DNA of 64,000 nucleotides. Origin: Dysidea avara. Taxonomy: Eukaryota; Porifera; Demospongiae; Dictyoceratida; Dysideidae. The notes beneath the pieces are model-generated. The model saw nothing but the letters and a program-made list of their open reading frames with translations, made no database searches and was not told the DNA's origin. Of this stretch, positions 23,601 through 33,991 are shown piece after piece (positions within the stretch are counted from its first letter, which is position 1; each line of letters begins with the position of its first letter). The stretch is from assembly GCF_963678975.1 (NCBI RefSeq), contig NC_089281.1:11247277-11311276 (forward strand). The letters are read 5' to 3'. The position numbers and the translations under genes are program-made.

Positions 23601-26600
23601 ATTTCATTTTTTCTGGTGATTATTTTGGTCTGGAAGCACCTGCCATCCTTATACTCCAAGGCCACATATAAATTTATACTACTTTGAAAACACCTAAGGA
23701 ATATTTGGAAAACAAATGGATATCAGCTGGTTTTGGCTTATACACATTCAGTAGTACCACTTCACTACCTGATGTGTCCCTTTGAAAACCTGCATAACTT
23801 CCACAGCATATTGGCAAACATTATAATCATCTAGTCCTTCATTATGAGGACACACAAATCGTGGTGTGCAGTACGATTCATCTTGGACTCTTCTGTCCAC
23901 TGTAGTGGGCATTTCTCTACCACACTGGCTGGGATCAACACACTTCCTCTTCTCCACATCAATTACAGTTCCTGATGGACACTCACAACCTTGCCAACAA
24001 TCAGTAGTACATATTATTGTATCATTGAAGTTATCACAAGTCCGAGGACAAGATGATCCACAATTTGTGTATTCTTGACCATCAATAGGACAAGCTGAAC
24101 GAAACACATATGAATTTAAAATACAAGTGAATATAGTTCAGTTGCAGCATTAATTATACTGATCAAAACATACAGTGATGTGTTGTACTGCCAAAAAGTT
24201 GAAAAATGTGATTTTCAATGCATATGTAGCTCTGTGTCCTGCATTCTCATGTGTGCATAGCTCCATGGTCCCTTCTCCAAAGCACACCATGTTTGTATTA
24301 TAGCTGTCCGCTTGGTAGGCAATAGATTTACAGCTACAAGGTTATAAAGTAAAAACCAAACAAGTATAAAATCACGTGATCAAGATACTCTAATAGAGCA
24401 GTCACTGCAGAGTAAGAAAGGTGCATAAAAATCTCTAAGAAAAAACTTCGAACCAGGGACCTCCATACCTAACACCCACATCCTTAACCACTGAATGTTA
24501 CTATCATTACTTTTAAAAGTTCATAATTTCATAGAACTACCAATGGAAAATCTAGAACATTCTATGTGTGTATTATTAGAAATCCTCAAAAAAATGTGTG
24601 CTCTATTAGAGCATTACAAAAGTAATCAAGTAGTACAATATTACAACTTCAATTCTCTAGTCTTACATTAAATCAAGCCGATATTATAGCCATTTTGGTA
24701 CAGATTGGTGGGATAGAAAGACCTACTCACGCCAATCATCATCATCATAATCATCACAATAAGTGCTATGCTAATAAAACTTGTGACTACAGGCTGAAAA
24801 TTGTATATTCTAGCATAAAAGGTGCAGGATATGCTTTGTAAAAATTGAGCAACTGCATTTTATCATGTTTTGTATGAAAAGTGAGATACTCTAATGGAAC
24901 AGTCACTGAAAAATCTTAATAGACAAATAGTATACAAAACAATATTGCAAATAAATACAGGCACTGCATATATATATATATCCATGAACAAGCAAACTCA
25001 AAATTATAACAGTATAAATTGGCTTTGGTATCTGATTGGTAAGTATTTTCTGTATTGGTAGAGACTGTACAGCAGCTACGGAGATTCTACAATCAAAATG
25101 CACAGTAGGAATATTCACTTCTTGTTGTTTTACAATATCTGGACATTACGTGCTACTCTGATCCAGCTTGTTTCAGTACTTTTTATTGCTTTATTGCAGC
25201 GGTACTACATTGTCCCTACTCTAACTCTAGTTTAAAATTCCTAATTTTTTTCTTATACTTGTTTGTGAACTTTCTTTGTCAATGCATGACCACTATTAAA
25301 TAGCCGGCTACCCTCACATATGTAATAAAATTTTAGTTTTAATCATATTCATGAGTGAGGTCATGATCTGCAGCAATAATAATCCAATTATACACAAGGG
25401 CTGTTCATTTACGTACATTCCAGCTACTACTGATATATACACACCAAGCACCAAGATCTGGCGTACCCGCCAGACTAATTCACTTACACCCTTTTTCATA
25501 TGGCCACGGGTTCAACCTGGGTCGAATAACCCACATTCAACCCCCAGTTTCTGTTCACAAGCAATCATCACATGATGTCATATAACGGCAACTCACTTTT
25601 GAAGCCATAAACTGAGTTCAACCCTGAGTTCAACCCTACTGCTTTGTAGGATCAAGGTTCACTGAGTTCAACCCTACTGCTTTGTAGGGTTGAACTCGGT
25701 TATTGGGTTGAGGTTATGACTCAAGCCAGGTTCAACCTGGTTAAGGTGATCATATGAACCCGGGTTGAATGTGCTGGTTTAAAGTGACCATATGAAAGGT
25801 TAAATGTGCTGGTTTAAAGTGACCATATGAAAGAGGTATTAGAACAGTAGTCTACTTTCACACATATGCTTTGTGCATACAGCACTCCATTCCTGGTGGC
25901 AGGCGACATCTTGTCTACAACAGAGAACAGCTCACTTTCTTTGTGCATACCATCCTACAAGCAGTCCATCTCCTGGTAGCAGGTGACTTCTCGTCTACAA
26001 TGGAGAACAGCTTACTGAACTACCCGCTTGAACCGAGACATGTGTAGTTCCAATATGTCGGTGCAATGACATTGTGAAATGTGCATGCGCAGAGATCAAA
26101 GCTATACTGTGCTACGGCCACTATAGCTACATGGAAGGATAAAAGTAAGACAATAGCACACATATTGTTGTACGGCTATCAATATGCCAAAAGTTTCTTC
26201 TTAAGTGAATTTGAAGTGTTTCTGAGAAAGAAGTAGGGCTGTAGATACAACCACTTTTCCGCTATGCTTGACTGAACGCATCAGGAAGTCAGTAGAAAAT
26301 TCTGTTGAATAATGTAAAAAAAAAATTTTTTTTAGTAGTAACTTAACGAATGAGTTGATCTGAAGACATTTTTGGAATAGATTTTACCCAACCAATACTG
26401 TCATGGGAAAATCAAGGCAGGTTTTTGGGTGATATTTTGTCATGGGCCACGCCCACATCTTTGTCGTCCCTACTATACAGTACTATCTTATTGTATGATT
26501 AACATCATTGGCTGTCACCTTTAATTTCACAATTTTTCACCAAGGCTGCATCATTTTTTCACAGCTTGGCTGTTTTTGTGTGGATATCTATATGCCATAA

Positions 26601-29600
26601 CAAAAAAAATTAAACAAACTAGTGCATTAAAATTTAGGTATCCAAGCAACAAAAACTTCAGAAGCAAGATATATGAATGATAGTATTACAACATAGCCCT
26701 GTTTGGCATTGTACAAAAAATGACATGTTAATGTGCAGGGATTCCCTCAGGAATATGTTGATATTTTGTTTCACTAGTTTTTATCGATGCCCAACACACT
26801 ATCAATAATATAGAAGCATGCAATTAACTTTTTTAAAGATGCCACTACTATATGATACAGGAAACAAAACAACCTTCACACATGACATCATGTTTCTGTT
26901 ATTTTAGCATGAATCTATTTCACATTCCACTACCAACACATCAGCATATTCCTTATATGGAGGTTACTCACCAGTACACTGCTCCTGTTGAACACATCTC
27001 CCCACAATGTTATCTACAACCTCATCAACTCCTTCACATTCACATGTATCTACTGCACATACTTCAATTACACAACTAGTGTTAGCAGGTGAGAAGCAGT
27101 CCTGAGGACATATACTGGCACATGATTTCACTATCTGACCAGCAACCGAACAAGCTGGGAATGAACACACAATCAGTGAACAGTTTTAGTTATGCAAGTG
27201 TCTAAAACATTATATGTGACCCAGTCTGAGAAAACCAGTCTTATCGCCCATGTCAGCAGATTCGATTTTTCACCCAGGACACAAAGCTACATGAATAAAC
27301 TATCTAATTCCACAATCAAAATCAGCTAGACTTGAGTGGTCTGGTTTTTCTGGCTGCTTTTCCCAAGCCCAGTGGCGATCCGTATGTGTGGTGTGGGGCC
27401 TTAATGGAGCTCTGGTCAACCTGGGGATGACTGTATGTGTCTGTACAGCTCTGTGGTGTTGAATAAGTACCTCTGCTATAAATTTCCTTTCATTTTAGCC
27501 AGTTTTGAGACCTCAATGGCCCAAAGCTTGGCCTATTTCATCCCTTGGCCTTCCTTTTCAATTTCTGAACACCATCTTGCCCGCCTTCCAGGGCCCTCGC
27601 CTCCCACCCAATTTGCAGCTCGCCTGATACAGTCAACCTTGGTTTAAAAACTATCTAAAATGGTGGGAAACTTAGTTGTTGGCTACTTGCACAGTGGATG
27701 CTCTGGAAGGTAAGGAATTGGTGTAAAACATGTGAAAATTTGGTACACATGGCTTCAACCATTGGCAAGCTACAACACACTAAATACTTAAAACCGGCGT
27801 TTCTCAATACTTTTAAATAGGCGATAAGCCCGGTTTTCCCAGACTGGGTCACACATACAGTACTAGTGTACTAAACCACTATTAGAGATATGATTGCATA
27901 TTTATTTGGAAATTTGCACAATTTGAGAATCGTATGATAACTGCTAAATAACTTACTCACTATTATAGAGCTTTGAGTATGTAATAGATGCCATTCCATA
28001 ATCAATATCCTTCTTATAGTACAGAACCATAGATTTTTCAAGATTGTGAATAAAGCTATGCGTGCATATATGTGACCGGATTTCACATAACAAGGCTTCC
28101 GCACACACAAAATCAAACTTACGTTTTTACCAGAAATGGATTGCTGGCCTAATACACTATCACATTCCACACTGTACTTCCTTCAGGACTGGCAAGTCTG
28201 GTTTCTGTGGCAGCTTTCTTCCGACCCTGTCAAAGCCACGAGTGGGAGATTGGCGCCATTGAATGGCCATGGCTTTGTGATAATGGTGTGTAGTGAGCTG
28301 GGACTTCACAGAGAGCTCACCAATAGTGTTCTCGGTCAATTTGGAGTGATTTGAGGGCCATGGAGAGCCCAAACTTGGCCTCTGGATTCCAATCGTCTTC
28401 TTACTCCATTTTATACCCGTATATTAAGACTACCATCCACCCCCACCCTCCCACCCTATTACTATCACCTGTGATATTATTACTCACTCGAGAAAAGCTG
28501 CCCAAAACAGGGCTAATTTTGGGTATCAGAAATGTATACACCCACTCAGTGATAGATAGTAAATAGATGCATACTTGGTGCAAATTTTGTTTGCACAGCT
28601 GTAGGCACTGGGAAGTTATTACACAATGATTACTTAAAATCGCCATATCTCCTAACGAAGTTTTGTGCGTCGAAGCCGGGTTTTGTCAAATTCAGTCACA
28701 TATACTAGTCACATAAATTAAAACTGCAACAGCCAGGAGAATGAAACCCAGGACTTCCAAATGACAGAATCCTATTGGATGGTTTATTGACACAGCTCTG
28801 AAACATATCAAAACATGCTATTGGGATTTGTAAAGTCAGAATGGCAAAATCAAATTTACAGCCAGTAATCATTTTATCAGCAATATTATACATTACCAGT
28901 GTCCTTTGTTGTTTTCCACCCTTAGGTCATGAAATGGACTGATTAAACTCTGATTCTTTGAAAGGTCTGATCAGGATAGTTTTGATTTCTCCAATACAAA
29001 CTCCATACATTTTATATCATTTTGTACTTTCAATAAAATTGCTCACACTAGATATGATATCATTCAACTACTTATGAATTGCTTCTGTCCGAACAAAATT
29101 CGTAATCGCCATGGTGATGGTGTGATGCCGCTATTTAATTACAATGCAAACTTTGTGATTTGTTCTCCAATGGATTTTGTATTGCATAAGTTGCTACTTA
29201 CTACCATTTATCATAGATTTGCAAGCTGAAGTATTGATTAAATTTTGTTATCACCAGATAGAGGAAGCTTATGCGTGTATAACAGCGGCCGAACAAAATT
29301 GATACTGTCTTCAGAACAAGAGTTATGATAAATAATGAAACTTTAAACTAACTTACCTCCATAGGATGCTGTACATTTATTTTACGCATAATAATATTTT
29401 ACGGAAAATTGAAGTGTATGGGTTAAGACATGAGTTTTGATATGACTTGATGTAATCTGAGTACAAATGCTTTATATAGCCATGTTGTTGACATACTTTT
29501 ATTAGGACATTGTGATGGCATGACACATCTCCTCTGATCTTCATCAATCGCCATATCCTGTAGACAACCACATCCCCTTACACACACCACTGGACATGGA

Positions 29601-30104
29601 GAAGTTTGACCAAAATTGGAACAAGTAGTGTGGCACAATGGAGCACAATCCATGAACACCTGTCCCTCATATGGACACTCTGCAATCGAAACACTGTGAT
29701 AGTATAACTTCAAAGTGTTTATTGCCTCACCATTTGGCTCGAAAAAACTTCTGATGGTGTCACACGATAATACACCATAGACATTATCCACTAGCTATAT
29801 CACATGTTGCTTGAGTCAAAAGTGTATTTGTAAGCTGTCCAGACCCAGTGAGACTTGCGGATACACAGGATATGTTTGCAATATTTTGAAAGTCGTCGAG
29901 TGTGTTGTTCGCAGTTGGAATGCAATTGCACGTAGCGTTGAGTACTCGTGCGACAAACACATCCTCAGAAAACCCGTAGTCGCTACACACAGGCCGTGAA
30001 TACTGACTCCGTGGGCAAGAACATCCCAGTATTATCAAGGGGTAACAGGTGAACCAAAACAATGCTTTGAACGCGAGTTTTAACGATCGATCACGCACAG
30101 CCAT
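20346..30104 (-). CDS. Gene A: secreted TIMP/NTR - TIL x3 - NTR protein, probably GPI-anchored; frameshifted in exon 1
   Basis: Five exons on the minus strand: 30104-29731, 29679-29497, 27154-26972, 24094-23769, 20609-20346. Order: signal peptide ending LIILG; mature start CSCPRSQYSRPVC with DVFVARV (TIMP-like N-terminus); three ten-cysteine TIL domains, one per phase-1 boundary; then an NTR module (YCTPRFVC, YAVEVMQVFKG, STCG, CSFYREW) and a hydrophobic tail LPNILLVFLLASVVIF after an SSAG candidate anchor site. TIL domains usually inhibit serine proteases and TIMP-type NTR domains metalloproteases; activity here is inference. Compared with gene B, exon 1 has a net +4 bases near 29792, giving a stop five codons after the shared CD motif. 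Corrected length would be 441 residues. A weak donor at CTA|GTGGAT would splice round the break in frame, so it may be a pseudogene or a shortened form. Confidence 0.75.
21355..22130. repeat. Dispersed repeat in gene A intron 4
   Basis: It starts near TTTTCGTCAAAAACCAGCC and runs through AGATCGACCCGAAACGC and GTGCCTTTTAGCATACCGCA. The second half matches 2303-2865. A reverse-oriented, diverged copy of the first half lies near 26270-26480. The frames inside are not conserved. Confidence 0.6.
22143..22664. repeat. Foldback MITE, about 520 bp, in gene A intron 4
   Basis: The left arm (CAAACAAGTACATAAAAAA, CTAGAGTAGGGACC) and right arm (GGTCCCTACTCTAG, TTTTTTCTGTACTTG) are long inverted copies. 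A second inner inverted pair, AGAAGTGTTATATCCCTACT, surrounds the centre. It is the same family as 2870 and the lone arm at 25166-25270. Confidence 0.75.
23769..24094 (-). CDS. Gene A exon 4: TIL domain 3 plus first half of the NTR module
   Basis: The TIL part (CPIDGQEYTNCGSSCPRTC, then DCWQGCECPSG and CVDPSQC) is joined without an intron to YCTPRFVCPHNEG and CQYAVEVMQVFKG, the first strands of an NTR module. The exon ends in phase 0 at CATCAG|GTAG. Confidence 0.8.
24420..24510 (-). repeat. tRNA-derived SINE-like segment
   Basis: Minus strand: CAGTGGTTAAGGATGTGGG (A-box-like), then GGTCCCTGGTTCGAAGTTTTTT (B box followed by T-run; shown only in part). A related but decayed copy lies near 62300-62370. 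It sits in gene A intron 3. Confidence 0.45.
25140..26800. repeat. Repeat-filled part of gene A intron 3
   Basis: It contains a lone foldback arm (25166-25270), an inverted pair around GGTTCAACCTGG and CATATG words (about 25495-25800, with a 33-bp direct duplication at its right end), a 70-bp tandem duplication (25865-26010, GTGCATACAGCA and GTGCATACCATC units) and a decayed foldback near 26596-26790. No exon was seen. Confidence 0.5.
26972..27154 (-). CDS. Gene A exon 3: TIL domain 2
   Basis: Phase 1-1 exon reading CSVAGQIVKSCASICPQDC, then VCAVDTCEC and CVQQEQC. All ten TIL cysteines are present. The CVxGC loop is replaced by CAVDTC, so the reactive-site loop differs from domain 1. Confidence 0.8.
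27215..27853. mobile_element. TIR element, TGTGACCCAGTCTG ends
   Basis: TGTGACCCAGTCTGAGAAAA at the left faces TTTTCCCAGACTGGGTCACA at the right. The flanks suggest a TA-type target. It lies in gene A intron 2 and has no coding content of its own that I can recognise. Confidence 0.65.
28071..28700. mobile_element. TIR element, TGTGACCGGATTT ends
   Basis: TGTGACCGGATTT at the left is matched by AAATTCAGTCACA at the right, with TATA on both flanks. It is similar in size to the neighbouring TGTGACC element but its interior differs. Open frames inside overlap on both strands and look non-coding. Confidence 0.55.
29497..29679 (-). CDS. Gene A exon 2: TIL domain 1
   Basis: Phase 1-1 exon of 61 codons starting CPYEGQVFMDC. 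It has ten cysteines with the CxxxC, VCVRGCGC and final C....C spacing of trypsin-inhibitor-like domains. Only 51 bases of intron separate it from exon 1. Confidence 0.8.
29731..30104 (-). CDS. Gene A exon 1: signal peptide and TIMP-like CSC segment
   Basis: The ATG at 30104 opens a hydrophobic leader that should be cut just before CSC. The exon ends at AATG|GTGAGG (phase 1), the same donor as gene B. The net +4 insertion lies around 29792-29795 (TAGC duplicated beside CTAG), after which the ancestral frame VYGVLSCDTIRSFFEPN is readable only in another frame. Confidence 0.7.
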
Positions 30105-30137
30105 TTAGACCGAGATTTCAACCAATTAGCGAGTGTG

Positions 30138-30194
30138 TTAGTCTAATGGCGCCCGTCCTTTCGCCAAAAGGAAGGACGGGCGCCACCAGACTAA
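30138..30194. promoter_or_regulatory. GC-rich hairpin 34 bp upstream of gene A start codon
   Basis: The arms 30138-30160 and 30172-30194 are 23-bp inverted copies with two mismatches, core GGCGCCCGTCCTT, around an 11-base loop. It falls where the promoter or 5' UTR must lie. The ends TTAGTCT/AGACTAA recall the TAGTCT termini of the MULE-like MITE at 597-1134, so it may be a minimal mobile element instead. Confidence 0.6.
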
Positions 30195-30339
30195 ATAATC
30201 GATGTGGCTAATACTGAAGCAGCAAGAACACTTCCTTCCATGCCCAGTCTACATATCGATATGGTTAGGCACTCTCGTAAGGTTGTCAGCTCACGTGACA
30301 TTGTGTATTAAGTCGGCACAAAATCACAAATCACGTTTA

Positions 30340-30657
30340 GGCCACTCCTAGAAAATTCATTATTCAGTCCGGCCCGCATGCAGATTCTTTTCCCGCATGG
30401 TCATTCATTATTGCTGTCAATATTCATTATTTATCCTGTGACTGCATAGGCAGCATAGCGGTAGCATTCAGAAAGCCCTTATATAGCTAGATTTTCACTG
30501 TTAAACTTAAAGCTCTTAGTTTAAATATTTCTATTCTTATACCTGTAAGTTAGTTATGAATTTCGAAAATATCTATAATGGATAATGAACCGCCCGCCCG
30601 CATGTATATATATTTAAAGTCAATGAAATGGGAAACAAGGAATATTTTGGAGTGGCC
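30340..30657. mobile_element. PIF/Harbinger-like MITE, TSD TTA
   Basis: GGCCACTCC and GGAGTGGCC ends, with TTA duplicated at 30337-30339 and 30658-30660. CGCCCGCATG-type words occur inside, as in the copy that interrupts the TIMP exon. A lone right end lies at about 31120-31129. Confidence 0.75.
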
Positions 30658-30722
30658 TTACATTAATCCTGCAACTGAAAATATGAAGGCACAAGCTGAA
30701 ATGCTTTTAGGCTATGGTAACT

Positions 30723-31008
30723 CAGGGGCAGTGAAAGGGGGCTCTTGACCCCCACCCTCCAAAAATTTTTAGTATACCAAGATCGAGATATCATACTCTA
30801 ATAGAGCAGTCACTCTAATAAAGCAGTCACAGTATTAGAACAGTGTGTAGTGGGTTATTTGCTATAAATGCGTAGTTGGTTAGGTAGGCAGCTATACTGT
30901 CAGCTGGCTGTGACCTTTTTTTTTGGTCTCACCTTACCAAACCAGAGACAATGCAGTGCATGAGTTGATTTTGACCCCCCCCTTTCCATAAGTCTGGATC
31001 CGCCCCTG
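30723..31008. mobile_element. hAT-like MITE, CAGGGGC ends
   Basis: It starts CAGGGGCAGTG and ends GGATCCGCCCCTG, with CTCTAATAGAG motifs and a T-run inside. A clean target duplication could not be confirmed, so one boundary may be a few bases off. Confidence 0.55.
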
Positions 31009-31243
31009 CTATGGTTGTATCCAGGTAAATAATGGCTTGAATAGCTGCCAATCTTATAATGGAAATGGACTGCTCACCCGTCGGCTGAGCGGAGGATGGG
31101 ACACAGAGAATTTATTTGGAGTGGCCTTATTGTATCTGCAGAAAGTTTTAGTTTTGATATGCCAGTGAACTTTACCATGCCAATTCTTTTTTTTTAGGAT
31201 GGCACAGCATGCATGTACTTGCAAATGATATGGGCACACACTA

Positions 31244-31345
31244 AACAGACACATTTGGGGGGTCTACTCAGTGCACTGTATTCATACCAACCACCATGGT
31301 TGGTATGAATACAGTGCATTGAGCAGACCCCCAAATGTGTCTGTT
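31244..31345. repeat. Near-perfect palindrome, about 50-bp arms
   Basis: AACAGACACATTTGGGGGG at the left faces CCCCCAAATGTGTCTGTT at the right, and CATACCAACCACCATGGTTGGTATG forms the centre (described here in parts). One base of length difference occurs in the G run and there are few mismatches. It would form a long cruciform or hairpin. Confidence 0.75.
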
Positions 31346-32309
31346 ACATGCAGCTGAGGTCTCCAAATGCATAGGTCGATCTAGGAGACACTGTAGGGAC
31401 TGAGGGGGGCAAGAAGTTATAGGATAAAACAGTGTTTATTCCACTAAGAGGAGAAGAATGGAACTCCAGTAGTATAATCATTTGCTTTAGTATAGCTGTA
31501 TGAATGAAGAGCATACACTTTCTAAGACTATAGTTGGGTATCTTCTGAGAAAATTTTTAAAATTAGACCTCCTATAGGTTTGAGATGTTGAGTAGTCTGA
31601 CCACCCATGGACTGCAATAGAGGTCATAGTAATGAGCACTACTTTTTATTGATCTAATTATGATCTTTAAATCAGAGATTATCTGCTTTCATGTGATACT
31701 CAACTGCATGTGCTAAGCACATGTGGTATCCAAGGTAGGGCATTCTCTTCCAGGGACATTTTTGAAAATAGATGCTCTGAAATGGCATCTAGAGGCTATT
31801 TTACATGCAAAGCATCTTTCACCATTTTGGTAATTTTGTACTACAGTATACCATTTAATCTACGTAGCTAGTAACTAATTTTACTTTCATGATGCAAAAA
31901 TTCAGTGAAAACTTAATTCTTTGAGATACCAAAGCCATTGGGATTGTAATTGCTAATGCATAACATGCTTGATCAATTAGTCCAATGCAGTGCCATGCAG
32001 ATGACTCACTGGAACTTTTGAGTAATTTGAAGACAATTAACAGCAGTGTAACTAGAACATTGGCTATATTCTATACTGAATGCTCTATTAGAGTATCTCG
32101 ATCTTGTTACAAATTCAAGTAGCTGAAAAGCAGTCCGGCCATGCAATGTCCAACCGGCCGGACCGTGGGATCCGGCCTTGCCCTCTATATATAGTATGAA
32201 CTCTTGTTATAACTAGTCACATAAGTACACTTGCTATTTTGATATGTATAATGGATGGCACTTTACAATGTATGCATACATAGTGTTACAGAGTTCCTTT
32301 CTTGTGTGA
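31346..32309. other. No gene seen
   Basis: Spacer between the palindrome and the 3' end of the coiled-coil gene. It holds one CTCTATTAGAG motif near 32085 and a CCGGCCGG palindrome near 32150. No exon was supported. Confidence 0.4.
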
Positions 32310-33991
32310 TCAATTGTTAAGGCTTCTTCTTTTTGTTTTTGATGTAATATCTTTTATGATTTCTTGCTTTTCCATTATGGTATTCTAAAATAATGCTGTA
32401 TCACTAGTTTAAAATTATTTACGTGGCTCACTTTAATAAGCTTCAGTTTAGCTTCAGGAGTGGTTGGCATTTGTCTCTTCTGCTTACAACATATTTGTGC
32501 CATGTTGTCAATGGCTTGGAGTATACCATAAGTCTGACATATCTGCAAAGGAAATAAGCAAAATTAGTGTCCTGCCAACTCTCCAAAATCAACAAGGTGC
32601 AGTTTTTATTTTGATGTGGCATGTGAGCATGTATTAAAAGGAAGTATTGCAAGGCCAATAATTATACAAAAAACATACAATTTTTCATTGCATCATTTTT
32701 GCACAATTTCTGCATAGAAATGACCAGGCAGAATGTGTTTTGTTACCTGGTTATTGTATGCTTGTCTCTTTCTAAACAGGCTCTCTTCCAATTCACTATT
32801 CCTGTTAGTGAGGTGTTCAAGTTTTCTCTCCAATTGTGAAGCTTTTGCAGTCAAGTGCTGTGTAGAATAAACACTCTCAACATGATCTAACTGGCTAACT
32901 ATGTATTTTTATGCTTACTGACAACTTCTCTGTATGGGAATACTGAAGATAGTCATTCTCTCTTTGCTGTTTGTCAAGCTACAAGAAAATTTTGGTTAAT
33001 GTGCAAGCTGCATAGAGGTAATTGAACTTGGTAGAATTACCTCAGTCATAGTGCTTGATATCTTTTTCAAAATGTCTTCACGTATGTTGACTAATGTTTG
33101 ATACCTCTTTAACACAACTTGACATGGTGTTGCACAATCAACCATCATCGAGTCTATACAGGTCATCATGTGCACTTGTATAATGTAATGACCATATTAA
33201 GTCATACATACTTTTAAAGCCCATTTCACCGACTATGGTTAAATAGTCAGCAAATTCCTTGTGGTTGTCAATTCTTGCTTGTAATGCTGTATTCCTGTGT
33301 GGAGATATTGAAATACAGTTTTGTTTGGCTATGTGGTAAGATTTCTCACTTGTCAATGACAGCCTTCAATTCTTCTTGTAAAATTTTCAACATAACTTCT
33401 TTGCCTGTGCACTCATCTTTTTCATTTTTAGTCTTCTGGTCTGTCTTGCAGCGCTTCATGTTTATATCTTCTATATATGGACAAAGACTGTTGATTTTAT
33501 CGTGAACCTTTAACAGATTTGTCATTACACATTATAGTCTTCCTCCATTTAATTTTAACCTTTTTCCATGCATGCTGAAAATCTAATTTCCTCTTCATGA
33601 TCTTAGCCATGTTAGCAGAAAATTCTTCCCTTTTTCTCAGCAGCTCTTTCTCTACTTCAATAAGTTCTTTTCTTTTTATCAGTCCATCATACCAGTTGAA
33701 TGAAGATGAAGTGTTGCTTGAACTGATTGGCAGCCTCGGGAGGTAACTCCGAGTGGCTCCTTTGTCTTCCTGTACATGCAGTGATTGTATTTGTGAGAGT
33801 GAATATGCAACTATAGAGTGTTCTTGTACCTTTGGTGGTAGTTTTATTTTATCTTCAACAAACACTACATGCCTACATATATACAAGAAAATTAATACCA
33901 TATAGCTATAGTACATGAGTATACCATACTTTTTATTGATGTAGTAGTGTCCTTCAGTTGAACTTACAGCTGAACCACTCTCTTTTGACAT
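32310..33991 (-). CDS. CCDC42/CFAP73-family (DUF4200) coiled-coil ciliary protein
   Basis: Ten exons on the minus strand: 33991-33930, 33872-33830, 33769-33560, 33507-33350, 33294-33212, 33153-33041, 32978-32919, 32857-32747, 32542-32432, 32384-32310; phases join to 341 codons plus stop. The DUF4200-like segment starts near residue 60 (LIKRKELIEVEKELLRKREE) and continues as charged coiled coil through KRYQTLVNIREDILKK to an EKLSHLTAKASQLERKLEH stretch. CCDC42 and CFAP73 proteins are about 310 residues and belong to the modified MIA complex of motile cilia; a role in choanocyte or larval cilia is inference. Several introns are only 46-65 bases. The last exon choice (acceptor ATTTTAG at 32385) is less certain, because reading through at 32432 gives a short alternative end. 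Which of the two paralogous families it belongs to is not resolved. Confidence 0.8.
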
